Positions 25,890 to 35,909 of a DNA stretch of 64,000 bases are shown piece after piece. The notes beneath the pieces were generated by a model. It worked only from the letters and a program-made list of their open reading frames with translations, was not told the DNA's origin and made no database searches. The position numbers and the translations under genes were made by a program. The stretch is taken from the NCBI RefSeq assembly GCF_900110415.1, contig NZ_FODR01000001.1, positions 620,001 to 684,000 of the forward strand, read 5' to 3'. The stretch comes from Mucilaginibacter sp. OK283 (GTDB lineage Bacteria; Bacteroidota; Bacteroidia; Sphingobacteriales; Sphingobacteriaceae). Each line of letters starts with the position of its first letter. Position 1 is the stretch's first letter.

Positions 25890-28067
25890 ATGAAAAACAT
25901 TTTTGTTTCCTGTTGTTTAACTATGCTGGCGTCTGCCGTTTTTGCGCAGCAGGCACCGGCACCGTTAAAAGAGAAGACTGCTTTCCAAACCGCCAGCCCC
26001 TGGATGCCTGAGATTGACGTCCGTAGCGATATTGCCATTGTTTACGGTACCAACGACCACCCCGGCATGACCTTTGAACAGCGCGTACAAACCTGGCGCG
26101 ACCATGATTATCAAACCAACTTCATGACCGGCATAGCCTGGGGAGATTACAAAGATTATTTCCTGGGTAAATGGGACGGTAAAAACCACCTGGGTGTTGG
26201 GCAGGTTACCCAAAAGGGCGATACCATTTTTCATGGCAGGGATATGCCATATGTAGTGCCCGATGCCTCGTTCATCGAGTACATGAAAACGGCGGTTATT
26301 AAAAGAGTAATTGATGTTGGCATCACCAATATATTTTTAGAAGAACCTGAATTTTGGGCACGTGCAGGCTATAGCGCAGGCTTCAAAGCCCAATGGCAAA
26401 GCTATTACGGTTTCCCTTGGAAGCCGCAGGATGCATCGGCCGAGAATACCTACCTATCCAGCAAATTAAAGTATCACCTGTATTATGATGCCATTGAAAA
26501 AGTATCATCTTACGCTAAAGCCTATGGCAAAAGCAAAGGCCTAAATATAAAGGTGTTTATCGCCACGCATTCGCTGGTTAACTATTCGTCGTGGCAAATT
26601 GTTAGTCCCGAGGCCAGCCTGGCTTCGCTGCCCGGTATTGATGGTTATATAGCCCAGGTGTGGACCGGTACCTCGCGCGAGCCGACTTATTTTAACGGCC
26701 TTCAAAAAGAACGCGTATTTGAAAACGCCTACCTGGAATATGGGTCGATGGTATCCATGACGGCGCCAACCGGCCGCAAAATGTTTTTTTTAACCGACCC
26801 AATTGAGGACAGGCAAAAGGACTGGAGCGATTATAAACTAAATTACCAGGCTACCTTTACGGCCAAGTTGTTGTACCCAACGGTATCTGATTATGAGGTG
26901 ATGCCCTGGCCCGAGCGCATTTATACGCATCCCTACAAGGTTGCCAATAGTAACGAAAAGATCCTGATCCCCCAGTATTACTCTACCCAAATGCAGGTGA
27001 TGGTTAACGCCCTCAATAGCATGCCTCCATCAACCAATAAAGTAACGGGTGTGAACGGGATTGGCGTGTTGATGAGTAATACACTGATGTTTCAGCGTTT
27101 CCCTACCCATAACGGGTTCGAAGATCCGCAGTTCTCAAACTTTTACGGCCAAACATTGCCGCTGCTAAAACATGGCGTTCCGGTACAAACGGTGCACATG
27201 GAAAACCTGGGCTATGCGGCATCGCTTAAAAATATCAAGGTGCTGGTGATGAGTTATGCTAATATGAAGCCCATATCGGCCCAAATTCACCAGCAATTGG
27301 CCGCCTGGGTAAAACAGGGTGGCATATTAATTTATTGCGGCCGGGATGATGACCCTTACCAGTCGGTTATGGAATGGTGGGATACCAAGGGGAATAACTT
27401 TAAAGCGCCATCGCAACATTTATTTAAACTGTTAGGCGTAAACCCTGATGCCGGCGGCCAAAATTTTAAAGTCGGTAAAGGCGCGGTATATGTGTTAAGG
27501 CAAAATCCAAAAGAATACGTACTACGGGCCGATAACGACGGTAATTACATCAGCACCGTTAAACAAGCCTATGAAAAAGATGCCCATGCAGGTACCTTAA
27601 CGTTTAAAAATAGCTTGTACCTGCCCCGTGGCCCTTACGATATTGTAGCCGTAATGGATGAAAATGCCGATGGCAAGCCTTATACCGTCAAAGGCCCGGT
27701 AATTGATCTGTTCGATCCGCAGTTACCGATTTTGGCCGAAAAGGTGATCAATCCCGGCGAGCAGGCATTGTTATACAATGTTGTACGGGTAGCAAATAAA
27801 AACACACCCCAGGTATTAGCTTCGGCTTCAAGGATCTATGACGAAAAAGTTGCAGCCGGCAACTATTCTTTTATAGCCAAAAGCCCGGTAAAAACGCTTA
27901 ACAGCGCGCGGATTTTATTACCGGGCCAACCAAAGCAAATTATTATAACCGATAGTAAAGGGCAAAATATTACTGATGTTAAAACATCATGGGATACCTC
28001 ATCAAAAACCTTATACCTGGGCTTCGCCAATAGTCCCGATGGTATAACGGTTGAGTTGAAATGGTGA
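25890..28067 (+). CDS. Secreted putative glycoside hydrolase, family not recognised
   Basis: 725 residues. A clear signal peptide (MKNIFVSCCLTMLASAVFAQ) is followed by a region with the strand-helix rhythm of a TIM barrel (about 40-400). A candidate acidic site is ITNIFLEEPEFWARAGYSAG (Glu150, Glu151), and VFIATHSLVNYSSWQ and IDGYIAQVWTG lie further on. A Rossmann-like domain (about 430-540, VLVMSYANMKPIS, WVKQGGILIYCGRDDD) resembles the glutamine-amidotransferase-like trimerisation domain of GH42-type enzymes. A C-terminal beta domain ends the protein. I infer a glycosidase related in architecture to GH42, but cannot name the CAZy family. A terminator separates it from the GH92 gene. Confidence 0.65.
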   Translation: MKNIFVSCCLTMLASAVFAQQAPAPLKEKTAFQTASPWMPEIDVRSDIAIVYGTNDHPGMTFEQRVQTWRDHDYQTNFMTGIAWGDYKDYFLGKWDGKNHLGVGQVTQKGDTIFHGRDMPYVVPDASFIEYMKTAVIKRVIDVGITNIFLEEPEFWARAGYSAGFKAQWQSYYGFPWKPQDASAENTYLSSKLKYHLYYDAIEKVSSYAKAYGKSKGLNIKVFIATHSLVNYSSWQIVSPEASLASLPGIDGYIAQVWTGTSREPTYFNGLQKERVFENAYLEYGSMVSMTAPTGRKMFFLTDPIEDRQKDWSDYKLNYQATFTAKLLYPTVSDYEVMPWPERIYTHPYKVANSNEKILIPQYYSTQMQVMVNALNSMPPSTNKVTGVNGIGVLMSNTLMFQRFPTHNGFEDPQFSNFYGQTLPLLKHGVPVQTVHMENLGYAASLKNIKVLVMSYANMKPISAQIHQQLAAWVKQGGILIYCGRDDDPYQSVMEWWDTKGNNFKAPSQHLFKLLGVNPDAGGQNFKVGKGAVYVLRQNPKEYVLRADNDGNYISTVKQAYEKDAHAGTLTFKNSLYLPRGPYDIVAVMDENADGKPYTVKGPVIDLFDPQLPILAEKVINPGEQALLYNVVRVANKNTPQVLASASRIYDEKVAAGNYSFIAKSPVKTLNSARILLPGQPKQIIITDSKGQNITDVKTSWDTSSKTLYLGFANSPDGITVELKW

Positions 28068-28097
28068 ACGATACTTTTTGAGAGAAAGTTGATTAAT

Positions 28098-28135
28098 ACT
28101 TCCGTGCGTGAATTTTCATGCGCGGGAGTTTTTTT
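28098..28135 (+). terminator. Terminator between putative glycosidase and GH92 gene
   Basis: ACTTCCGTGCGTGA pairs with TCATGCGCGGGAGT over 14 positions, with G:T wobbles, around the loop ATTT, followed by seven T. It lies 31 bases after the stop. It could be partial, allowing some read-through into the GH92 gene. Confidence 0.75.
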
Positions 28136-28275
28136 ACTTATGGCAGATTGCCATATTCGCACCGAAAAGAAATTATTAGAACAAATAACAAAGCAAATAC
28201 ATCCGACGATATCAACAGCAGCTTTTATAATAGCCGCTGTTGCTTTCATCACCCTTAAAAAACAAACTCCGATTA

Positions 28276-30558
28276 ATGAAAAAACTATTCTTACTGGCCC
28301 TGGCCTGTTTACCGGCAGCTGCAATTGCCCAGCAAAGCGCCAGGGTAACAGACCCTGTTGAATTGATTAACCCGCTGATGGGTACAGCATCCAAACCATC
28401 CTTGTCAAACGGAAACACATACCCGGCCATCGCCCTGCCATGGGGCATGAACTTCTGGACACCGCAAACCGGTAAAATGGGCGATGGTTGGCAGTATACT
28501 TATGATGCTGATAAGATCCTCGGTTTTAAGCAAACCCATCAGCCATCACCATGGATGAATGATTATGGTATGTTTTCCATCTTCCCCGAAACTGGCAAGT
28601 TAAAGCTGAATGAGAAAGAACGCGCCAGCTGGTTTTCGCACAAAGCCGAAATTGTTAAACCCTACTACTACAGCGTTTACCTGGCCGATTATGATGTAAC
28701 TACCGAAATTACCCCAACCGAGCGTGCTGCAAGCTTCCGTTTTACCTTCCCTAAAAGCGATAGCTCACATATTGTAATTGACGCTTTTGACAAAGGATCG
28801 TACGTAAAGATTATCCCCGGCGAGCAAAAGATTGTAGGCTACAGCACCAAAAACAGCGGCGCTGTACCGGCTAACTTTAAAAACTACTTTGTTATTTACG
28901 TAGATAAGCCTTTTGCGCTGGCATCGGCATGGCACGATTGGAAAAAAGACGACGGCCAGCTGGAATACACAGGCGACCACGCGGGCGCGGTTATCACCCT
29001 GAAAACCACCAACGGCGAACAGGTGCATTTAAAAGTAGCTTCGTCATTTGTAAGTATTGAACAGGCCGAGCTTAATTTAAAGCGCGAACTGGCTGATGAT
29101 AAATTTGAAGTTACCTGCCAGAAAGCCAAAGACACCTGGAACAAAACCCTGAGCAGGCTGAATGTAGAAGGCGGCACCGTGGAGCAAACCAAAACATTTT
29201 ACAGCAGCTTGTACCGGATGCTTTTCTTCCCTAATAAAATGTACGAGATAGATGCCAAAGGCGAAAAAATTCACTACAGCCCTTTCAATGGTAAGGTGAT
29301 GCCCGGTTATTTATTTGCCGGTACAGGCTTTTGGGATACATTCAGGGCCTTGTACCCGTTCCTGAACCTGGTTTATCCCTCTATCAATAAAGAGATGCAG
29401 GAAGGTTTGATAAATGACTATAAAGAAGGCGGATGGCTGCCCGAATGGTCGAGCCCGGGCTATGCCGATTGTATGATTGGTAATAATTCAGCCTCGGTAG
29501 TTGCCGAAGCTTACCTGAAGGGTATGCGTGGTTATGATATTGAAACATTGTACCAGGCGCTTAAACACGGTGCTAACAACGAAGGACCAAACGCAACCGG
29601 CCGCAGGGGAGTGCAATATTATAACACCCTTGGCTATGTGCCTTACAACGTTAAAATAAATGAGAATGCCGCACGTACCTTAGAGTATGCTTACGATGAT
29701 TTTGCGATATACCAATTAGGGAAAGCTTTGGGCAAACCAAAATCAGAGATTGATATTTATAAAAAACGCAGCCAGAATTACCGTAACATCTTCGATCCGC
29801 AAACTAAGCTGATGCGCGGTAAAAACCAGGATGGTACTTTTGAAACGCCATTTAATCCGTTTAAATGGGGCGATGCCTTTACCGAAGGCAATAGCTGGCA
29901 CTATAGCTGGGGCGTTTTTCATGACATACAGGGCCTTATAAACCTGATGGGCGGCAAGCAACAATTTGCGGCCAAACTGGATTCGGTATTCAGCATGCCG
30001 CCCACGTTTGACGATAGCTACTATGGCGGCGTAATACACGAGATCCGCGAGATGCAGATAGCCAACATGGGGCAGTATGCGCATGGTAATCAACCTATCC
30101 AGCACATGATTTACCTGTACAACCATGCCGGCCAGCCATGGAAAACCCAATATTGGGCACGCGAAACGATGAATAAATTGTATAAAGCTACCCCCGATGG
30201 TTATTGCGGCGATGAAGACAACGGACAAACATCGGCCTGGTACATCTTCTCGGCCATGGGCTTTTACCCGGTAACACCTGCCAGCGATCAATACGTTTTA
30301 GGTGCGCCCTTATTTAAAAAGGTAACCATTAATTTAGAGAATGGTAAAACGGTGACTATTACCGCGCCCAACAACAGTGCCGCCAACAAATATGTAAACA
30401 ACCTTACTATTGATGGCAAGCCCTACACCAATAACTGGGTGAGCCACAAAGGCCTGTTAAACGGCGCTGAATTGAATTTTGATATGATTGCTACCCCCAA
30501 TAAAGAACGTGGCACAAAAGACGCCGACGTGCCTTTTTCGATGAGCAACGAAAAATAA
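28276..30558 (+). CDS. GH92 family alpha-mannosidase
   Basis: About 760 residues, with signal peptide MKKLFLLALACLPAAAIA. GH92 signatures run along the chain: INPLMGTASKPSLSNGNTYP near the N terminus, GTGFWDTFRALYPFL in the (alpha/alpha)6 domain, EWSSPGYADCMIGNNSASVV, NSWHYSWGVFHDIQGLI, and near the end YCGDEDNGQTSAWYIFSAMG with the catalytic acidic region. GH92 enzymes are calcium-dependent exo-alpha-mannosidases acting on N-glycans or yeast mannan in the periplasm or outside. The start at 28276 begins the signal peptide; an in-frame Met 12 codons upstream is less likely. A strong terminator follows the stop. Confidence 0.93.
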   Translation: MKKLFLLALACLPAAAIAQQSARVTDPVELINPLMGTASKPSLSNGNTYPAIALPWGMNFWTPQTGKMGDGWQYTYDADKILGFKQTHQPSPWMNDYGMFSIFPETGKLKLNEKERASWFSHKAEIVKPYYYSVYLADYDVTTEITPTERAASFRFTFPKSDSSHIVIDAFDKGSYVKIIPGEQKIVGYSTKNSGAVPANFKNYFVIYVDKPFALASAWHDWKKDDGQLEYTGDHAGAVITLKTTNGEQVHLKVASSFVSIEQAELNLKRELADDKFEVTCQKAKDTWNKTLSRLNVEGGTVEQTKTFYSSLYRMLFFPNKMYEIDAKGEKIHYSPFNGKVMPGYLFAGTGFWDTFRALYPFLNLVYPSINKEMQEGLINDYKEGGWLPEWSSPGYADCMIGNNSASVVAEAYLKGMRGYDIETLYQALKHGANNEGPNATGRRGVQYYNTLGYVPYNVKINENAARTLEYAYDDFAIYQLGKALGKPKSEIDIYKKRSQNYRNIFDPQTKLMRGKNQDGTFETPFNPFKWGDAFTEGNSWHYSWGVFHDIQGLINLMGGKQQFAAKLDSVFSMPPTFDDSYYGGVIHEIREMQIANMGQYAHGNQPIQHMIYLYNHAGQPWKTQYWARETMNKLYKATPDGYCGDEDNGQTSAWYIFSAMGFYPVTPASDQYVLGAPLFKKVTINLENGKTVTITAPNNSAANKYVNNLTIDGKPYTNNWVSHKGLLNGAELNFDMIATPNKERGTKDADVPFSMSNEK

Positions 30559-30580
30559 TTCCCAATATTGTATAGGTTTA

Positions 30581-30613
30581 AAAAGGGCTTGTGTTTTCAC
30601 AAGCCCTTTTTAA
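30581..30613 (+). terminator. Terminator of the GH92 gene
   Basis: AAAAGGGCTTGTG pairs perfectly with CACAAGCCCTTTT (13 bp) around a TTTT loop, followed by T-rich sequence. Confidence 0.9.
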
Positions 30614-30901
30614 TTAATCATTTATTTTTCAGCGAGTTAATAAATTGTAACATTTTGTTTACTTTAAAGAAAATGATATTTAATATGAATTATTTGTAAT
30701 AATAGATATTGGTTAATAACTCCATCTGATAGGCTTTTTCTGGCTTTTTTGTGGCTCCGCTGACATTGTTGCAAAACTATCTTTTGGTATTTTAAAATGT
30801 TTGTCTGTTAGTAGCGCTTTGGTTGACTATGGTGTGTCTTGTCTTTTTTGCAAGCTGAGTCCTGTTTTTTAATGTATTTTGTGGAATAGGCAATAAAAGC
30901 A

Positions 30902-30934
30902 AACAGGGAAAATGCCTCGCGCATTTTCCCTGTT
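30902..30934. other. Perfect 14-bp hairpin upstream of SusC
   Basis: AACAGGGAAAATGC and GCATTTTCCCTGTT pair perfectly around a 5-base loop (CTCGC). It is not followed by a T run on the plus strand and lies about 190 bases upstream of the SusC transcription start proposed below. It could end a minus-strand transcript, or be a protein binding site or repeat remnant. Confidence 0.5.
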
Positions 30935-31085
30935 CTAATTAACTTTATTAACTGTCTTATTATTAACTAAATGATTTAGTAATAGCGTAAGAACATGCAA
31001 AGGAAATAAATCTTTATGAATTTTTTATGAAAAATATGTATTTTGCGCAATAATATTTATGTAAACGAAATGTTACAATTATTTA

Positions 31086-31116
31086 TTTGATTTTTTATAA
31101 ATCCCATATACATTTA
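31086..31116 (+). promoter_or_regulatory. Bacteroidota-type promoter of susC-susD
   Basis: TTTG (31086-31089), a 19-base spacer and TACATTTA (31109-31116) match the Bacteroidota primary sigma consensus TTTG-N19-TAnnTTTG with one mismatch. Transcription would begin near 31123, giving a 5' leader of about 33 bases. Confidence 0.6.
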
Positions 31117-31155
31117 ACCTCTTAAAGTTTTTAACTATTAACTAACACATTATTC

Positions 31156-34100
31156 ATGAAAAAAAGTCTACTTACGACTTTGTGCATCTTTTTACTTGCT
31201 GCAACACAGCTATATGCGCAAAACCATACCGTAACCGGAAAGGTTACGGCCAGGGAAGATGGCTTACCGGTGCCGGGGGTATCAGTAAGCATTAAGGGTA
31301 CTACAACCGGTACCCAGACCGATGCAAACGGAAGATTCTCCTTATCCGTGCCCAACAATGCTTTATTGTCATTTAGTTTTCTTGGTTACATTACCCAAAC
31401 GTTGCCTGCCGATGGACCAACAGTTAATGTTGTTTTAGTTGCCTCGAGCCAGCAACTTGGCGAGGTAGTGGTAACTGGAGCGCTGGGCTTAAACAGAACG
31501 CGTAACCAGCAAGCCTATGCTGCACAGAAAGTAACCGGCGACGAGGTTAGCAAACAACGTAGCGGTAACTTTGTAAGCGGTTTATCAGGTAAGGTAGCCG
31601 GGTTAGAAATCAGGCAGAACAACGCCCTCGGCGGTTCAACAAATGTTGTTTTACGTGGTACTAAATCAATCCTCGGCAACAACCAGGCCTTATTTGTTGT
31701 TGATGGCGTGCCTTACAACAACGGTGGTTCTGGCGGTGGCAACCAGGGTAACAGCAATTCGAGCTCAGTAGCTGCCGGTACAGGTGGTTATGATTATGGT
31801 TCGCCCGCTTCAGATATCAACCCGGATGATATTGAGTCAGTTACCGTTCTTAAAGGCGCTGCTGCTACTGCATTATACGGTTCTATCGGTGCCAACGGTG
31901 TAATTTTAATTACAACCAAAAAAGTTAATAAAGGACTTGGTATTACTTTTAACACAAGTTACGGTTACGGTGCTGTTGATAAATCAACCTTGCCAACATA
32001 CCAAAAACAATATGGCGGTGGTTACGGAACCTATTATGAAGATCCAAGCGGTTATTTCCTTTATAGGGACATCAATGGCGACGGTGTTAAAGATTTGGTT
32101 GATCCTTTGACCGAAGACGCTTCATATGGCCATGCCTTCGATCCAAACCTGAAGGTTTATCAATGGGATGCGTTTAGCAAATACTCTCCTAATTTTGGTA
32201 AGGCTACGCCTTGGGTTGCTGCTGCTAATGATCCCAATACATTTTTCACTCACCCAATCAGTAATAACCAAAGTTTGTTCATTACTAATGGTGGCGATAA
32301 TGGTACTTTTAAATTAGGTTATACCCGCAATAACCAAACCGGTTTTATGCCTAATAGTAACGAGTTGAAAAACAACCTTGACTTTGGCGGAACATATAAC
32401 ATCAACAGTAAACTAACTGCAGCTGCCAATATCAGCTACACTCGTACAGATGGTAAAGGACGTTACGGAAGCGGTTATCAATCAGATAACATCCTGAACT
32501 CTTTCAGGCAATGGTATCAGGTAAATAACGACATCAAAGAACTTAAAGATCAATACTTTGCTTCCGGTGGTCAAAATATTACCTGGAACTGGGCAAGCCC
32601 AACCAATCTGGTTCCAATTTATTGGGATAATCCTTACTTCATCCGGTATCAAAACTTTGAAACAGATACCCGCAACCGTTACTTCGGTAACGTTAGCTTA
32701 AATTATAAAGCTACAAATTGGCTAAATTTATTAGGCCGTGTAACTGTTGATAACTGGAGCCAGATTCAGGAAGAACGCAGGCAAGTTGGTTCTGTTGGTT
32801 TATCATCATACACCAGGAGAAACCTGAGCTTTAATGAAACCAACTTTGATTTCCTTGCTACAACTGACAATAATATAACTCAGGATCTTAATTTTAAAGG
32901 TCTGTTAGGGGTTAACGTACGTAAAAATCTTTACCAGTCAATTGCGGCAACCACAAACGGGGGCTTAATTGTACCAAGTATTTATAGCTTATCAAATTCT
33001 AAGAATACGCCAAACGCTCCAACTGAAACGTATGTCCCATTTGAAACAGATGGTATTTTTGCCGGTGCTACGTTCACCTGGAAAAAAATGGTGGTTTTAG
33101 ATGGTACTTTAAGGCGTGATGCTTCTTCGGCTTTGCCTTCATATAGCAATAAATATTACTATCCGTCAGTTAATTTAGGTTTTACTTTCTCTGAATTGCT
33201 TAAACAATATTCATGGCTATCGTATGGAAAAGTAAGAATCAATTATGCTGAAGTTGGTAATAGCGGCACGCCACAAAGCACAAGTAATTATTATTCGCTT
33301 ACTACGGCATTTGGCTCAAGCCCTCAGGCATTTATAGGTACAACCCAAAATAATGCAAAATTAAAGCCCGAGCGTACAAAAGCATCTGAGGGTGGGTTGG
33401 AAATGGCATTTTTCAACAACCGTTTAGGTTTTGATTTCACTTATTACAACAACAAAACCGTTGATCAGCTGATTCCGGTGACATTATCTACAGCTACCGG
33501 CTATAATGCTGCTTATATTAACTCCGGTACTATTCAAAATAAAGGTATCGAAGTTGCATTAAATGGTACACCAGTACAAACAAAAGACTTTACGTGGAAA
33601 GTGAATGTTAACTTTACCCGTAACAGAAACAAAGTATTAAAACTTTATACTGATGGCTCTGGTCAACAGGCTACCAATCTTCAGCTTGGTTCTTTCCAGG
33701 GCGGGGTTTCGCTTAATGCAAGCCTGGATCGTCCTTATGGCGATATTCGCGGTAATGGTTATGTTGATAAAGATGGAAATGCACTTGCTACTAAAAACGG
33801 GCAGCAAGTTGTTGGAGACGACGGGTATTATGTGCTTTCTTCAAGCAATAACGTAGTGTTGGGTAACGTTAACCCAAACTGGACGGGCGGCATCAATAGT
33901 TCGTTTAGGTATAAATCATTTACTTTAAGCTTCCTGGTTGACGTTAAAAAAGGTGGTAGCGTATTCTCGTTAGATACTTATTATGGTATGGATACAGGTT
34001 TGTATCCTGAAACTGTAGGTAACAATGATTTAGGTAAGCCATCAAGAAACGCATTGTCAGATGGTGGCGGTGTGATTTTACCTGGTGTTACCTCTACAGG

Positions 34101-34431
34101 AGCTCAAAATACCGTTAGAGCAGATAACACAGGTTCTGGTTTATATGGCTATGAGCATAATCCTGCAGCTGGTTTCGTTTATGACGCGGGTTATGTGAAA
34201 TTACGTGAGGCAGCGATTGCATACTCTTTGCCTCAATCTGTTCTTTCACGGCTTGGCAGCGTTAAAGGCATCGACGTTGGTTTAAGTGGTCGTAACTTAT
34301 GGATCATCCATAAAAACACCCCTTATACCGATCCTGAAGAAGGTTTAAGCTCAGGTAACCTGCAAGGTTATCAAAGTGGTGCTTTCCCAACCGCCAGAAT
34401 GTTTAACCTTAACTTAAAAGTAAGATTCTAA
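31156..34431 (+). CDS. SusC/RagA-family TonB-linked outer-membrane transporter
   Basis: 1091 residues. A signal peptide (MKKSLLTTLCIFLLAATQLY) is followed by a carboxypeptidase-regulatory-like domain (about 25-100, GKVTAREDGLPVPGVSVSIK), a SusC-type plug (about 110-235, SGKVAGLEIRQN, NNQALFVVDGVPY, IESVTVLKGAAATALYG) and a large beta-barrel ending in FNLNLKVRF. SusC proteins import oligosaccharides or peptides with the lipoprotein partner SusD acting as a lid. The susD gene begins 5 bases downstream. The substrate cannot be read from sequence; GH92 upstream suggests mannose-containing glycans, but separate terminators and promoters leave that open. Confidence 0.95.
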   Translation: MKKSLLTTLCIFLLAATQLYAQNHTVTGKVTAREDGLPVPGVSVSIKGTTTGTQTDANGRFSLSVPNNALLSFSFLGYITQTLPADGPTVNVVLVASSQQLGEVVVTGALGLNRTRNQQAYAAQKVTGDEVSKQRSGNFVSGLSGKVAGLEIRQNNALGGSTNVVLRGTKSILGNNQALFVVDGVPYNNGGSGGGNQGNSNSSSVAAGTGGYDYGSPASDINPDDIESVTVLKGAAATALYGSIGANGVILITTKKVNKGLGITFNTSYGYGAVDKSTLPTYQKQYGGGYGTYYEDPSGYFLYRDINGDGVKDLVDPLTEDASYGHAFDPNLKVYQWDAFSKYSPNFGKATPWVAAANDPNTFFTHPISNNQSLFITNGGDNGTFKLGYTRNNQTGFMPNSNELKNNLDFGGTYNINSKLTAAANISYTRTDGKGRYGSGYQSDNILNSFRQWYQVNNDIKELKDQYFASGGQNITWNWASPTNLVPIYWDNPYFIRYQNFETDTRNRYFGNVSLNYKATNWLNLLGRVTVDNWSQIQEERRQVGSVGLSSYTRRNLSFNETNFDFLATTDNNITQDLNFKGLLGVNVRKNLYQSIAATTNGGLIVPSIYSLSNSKNTPNAPTETYVPFETDGIFAGATFTWKKMVVLDGTLRRDASSALPSYSNKYYYPSVNLGFTFSELLKQYSWLSYGKVRINYAEVGNSGTPQSTSNYYSLTTAFGSSPQAFIGTTQNNAKLKPERTKASEGGLEMAFFNNRLGFDFTYYNNKTVDQLIPVTLSTATGYNAAYINSGTIQNKGIEVALNGTPVQTKDFTWKVNVNFTRNRNKVLKLYTDGSGQQATNLQLGSFQGGVSLNASLDRPYGDIRGNGYVDKDGNALATKNGQQVVGDDGYYVLSSSNNVVLGNVNPNWTGGINSSFRYKSFTLSFLVDVKKGGSVFSLDTYYGMDTGLYPETVGNNDLGKPSRNALSDGGGVILPGVTSTGAQNTVRADNTGSGLYGYEHNPAAGFVYDAGYVKLREAAIAYSLPQSVLSRLGSVKGIDVGLSGRNLWIIHKNTPYTDPEEGLSSGNLQGYQSGAFPTARMFNLNLKVRF

Positions 34432-34436
34432 CGATT

Positions 34437-35837
34437 ATGAAAAAATATTTTATCGCGGCATTGCTTCCGATCCTTTCGCTTGGAGCATGCCATAAAGACC
34501 TGGCTTCGTTAAATTCGAATCCAAAGCTTTTCCCAACGGTTCCGGCCGCCTCATTATTTACACAGGCTGAGCGGGTTTTAACCAATACTGTTACCACGTC
34601 AAGCGTAAACACTAATATTTATAGGTTAATTGAACAGCAATGGCAAGAAACCACGTACACCGATGAAAGTAATTACCTCATCAATGCCCGTAATATAAAT
34701 GGTGCGGAATGGAACGCCCTTTATCGTGATGTATTAAATAACTTGCGCTTGGCTAAAACCATTGTACCTACTGACGCTTCTATCGCCAGCGCTGATATTC
34801 AGAAAAACGATATAGCAATACTGGATATCCTGCAGGTTTATTCTTTTTATTACCTGGTAACAACTTTTGGTAATGTTCCTTATACACAGGCATTTGATGC
34901 TAATAATAACTTTCCTAAGTATGATGACGCAGCAACTATTTACAAAGATCTGTTAACCCGTTTAAGTGCAGACATAGCCGCGTTAAATACAAACGCAGGA
35001 AGTTTTGGAAGTGCTGATGTAATTTACGGAGGCAATACAACAAAGTGGAAAAAGTTTGCCAATTCATTTAAATTAAAAATGGCTTTGACCATAGCCGACT
35101 CTGATCCAACTACTGCGGCTGTAGCGGCGGCATCAGCGGTTTCTGGCGGTGTGTTTACCTCTAATGCGGATAACGCAACCTTTGCTTATTTAGGAGCTAC
35201 TCCAAATACAAACCCGGTTTATGTTGATATCGTTCAAAGTGGCAGATTTGACTATGTAGCCTGTAATACACTTGTTAGTTACTTAAACGGTCATGCAGAC
35301 GCCCGCGTGGGCAAGTATTTTACTGCCTTAGCTGATGGTACATATAAAGGCAGCGCCCCTGGTGCTAAATCAAACTATGACAGTTTCTCGCACGTTAGTC
35401 CTACGTTAACTGCGCCAACTTTTCCTGGTTTATTACTTGATTTTGCTGAAGTATCGTTTTATCAGGCAGAAGCTGTTGCGAAAGGGTATATTACCGGCAC
35501 TGCTGCACTCTACTATGCTGCCGGTGTTCAGGCATCGTATTCATATTGGGGTGCAGGTGATGCAACCGCCTATTTGTTGGTTAATCCCTATACCCCAACT
35601 AATCTTGCTTACCAAAAATGGATTGCAGATTATAACAGGGGCTGGGATGCATGGATAGAAACCCGCAGGCTGGATGTACCTGCATTGGTTGCGCCATCAA
35701 CGGCTTCAAGTGCATTCCCGGTACGTTTCCCTTACCCAATTGCAGAGAGCAATGTAAACGGGGCTAACTATAAAGCCGCTTCAGCTGCCATTGGCGGCGA
35801 CTTGGTAACCACCAAATTGTTTTTCGATAAGCACTAA
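34437..35837 (+). CDS. SusD/RagB-family nutrient-binding lipoprotein
   Basis: 466 residues. The lipobox LSLGAC (Cys18) anchors it at the outer membrane. The pattern is that of the SusD-like_2 group: N-terminal FTQAERVLTNTVTTSS, a TPR-like helical core (YSFYYLVTTFGNVPYTQAF) and GTTKWKKFANSFKLKMALTI-type helix. It should form the lid of the SusC transporter encoded 5 bases upstream. A bidirectional terminator follows. Confidence 0.92.
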   Translation: MKKYFIAALLPILSLGACHKDLASLNSNPKLFPTVPAASLFTQAERVLTNTVTTSSVNTNIYRLIEQQWQETTYTDESNYLINARNINGAEWNALYRDVLNNLRLAKTIVPTDASIASADIQKNDIAILDILQVYSFYYLVTTFGNVPYTQAFDANNNFPKYDDAATIYKDLLTRLSADIAALNTNAGSFGSADVIYGGNTTKWKKFANSFKLKMALTIADSDPTTAAVAAASAVSGGVFTSNADNATFAYLGATPNTNPVYVDIVQSGRFDYVACNTLVSYLNGHADARVGKYFTALADGTYKGSAPGAKSNYDSFSHVSPTLTAPTFPGLLLDFAEVSFYQAEAVAKGYITGTAALYYAAGVQASYSYWGAGDATAYLLVNPYTPTNLAYQKWIADYNRGWDAWIETRRLDVPALVAPSTASSAFPVRFPYPIAESNVNGANYKAASAAIGGDLVTTKLFFDKH

Positions 35838-35858
35838 TTTATAGTGACGCTAATAAAG

Positions 35859-35893
35859 AAAGCGGGGCTGCCAATTGGCGGTCCCGCTTTTTT
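35859..35893. terminator. Bidirectional terminator between susD and trpC
   Basis: AAAGCGGG pairs with CCCGCTTT, with an inner GCC/GGC extension across AATT, followed by seven T on the plus strand. It serves susC-susD and, from the other side, trpC, whose stop is 17 bases away. Confidence 0.85.
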
Positions 35894-35909
35894 ATTAAGG
35901 TTTTCCCCT

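Larger units (their letters stand above)
30559..31155. other. Intergenic region upstream of SusC
   Basis: About 600 bases with no ORF. It holds the GH92 terminator, a perfect 14-bp hairpin and the SusC promoter, all listed separately. The stretch 30640-30890 shows nothing further I can name. Confidence 0.5.

Noticed and set aside
28089..28361. A 90-codon plus-strand ORF between the glycosidase and GH92 genes
   Set aside because: It spans a strong terminator and the GH92 signal peptide in another frame.
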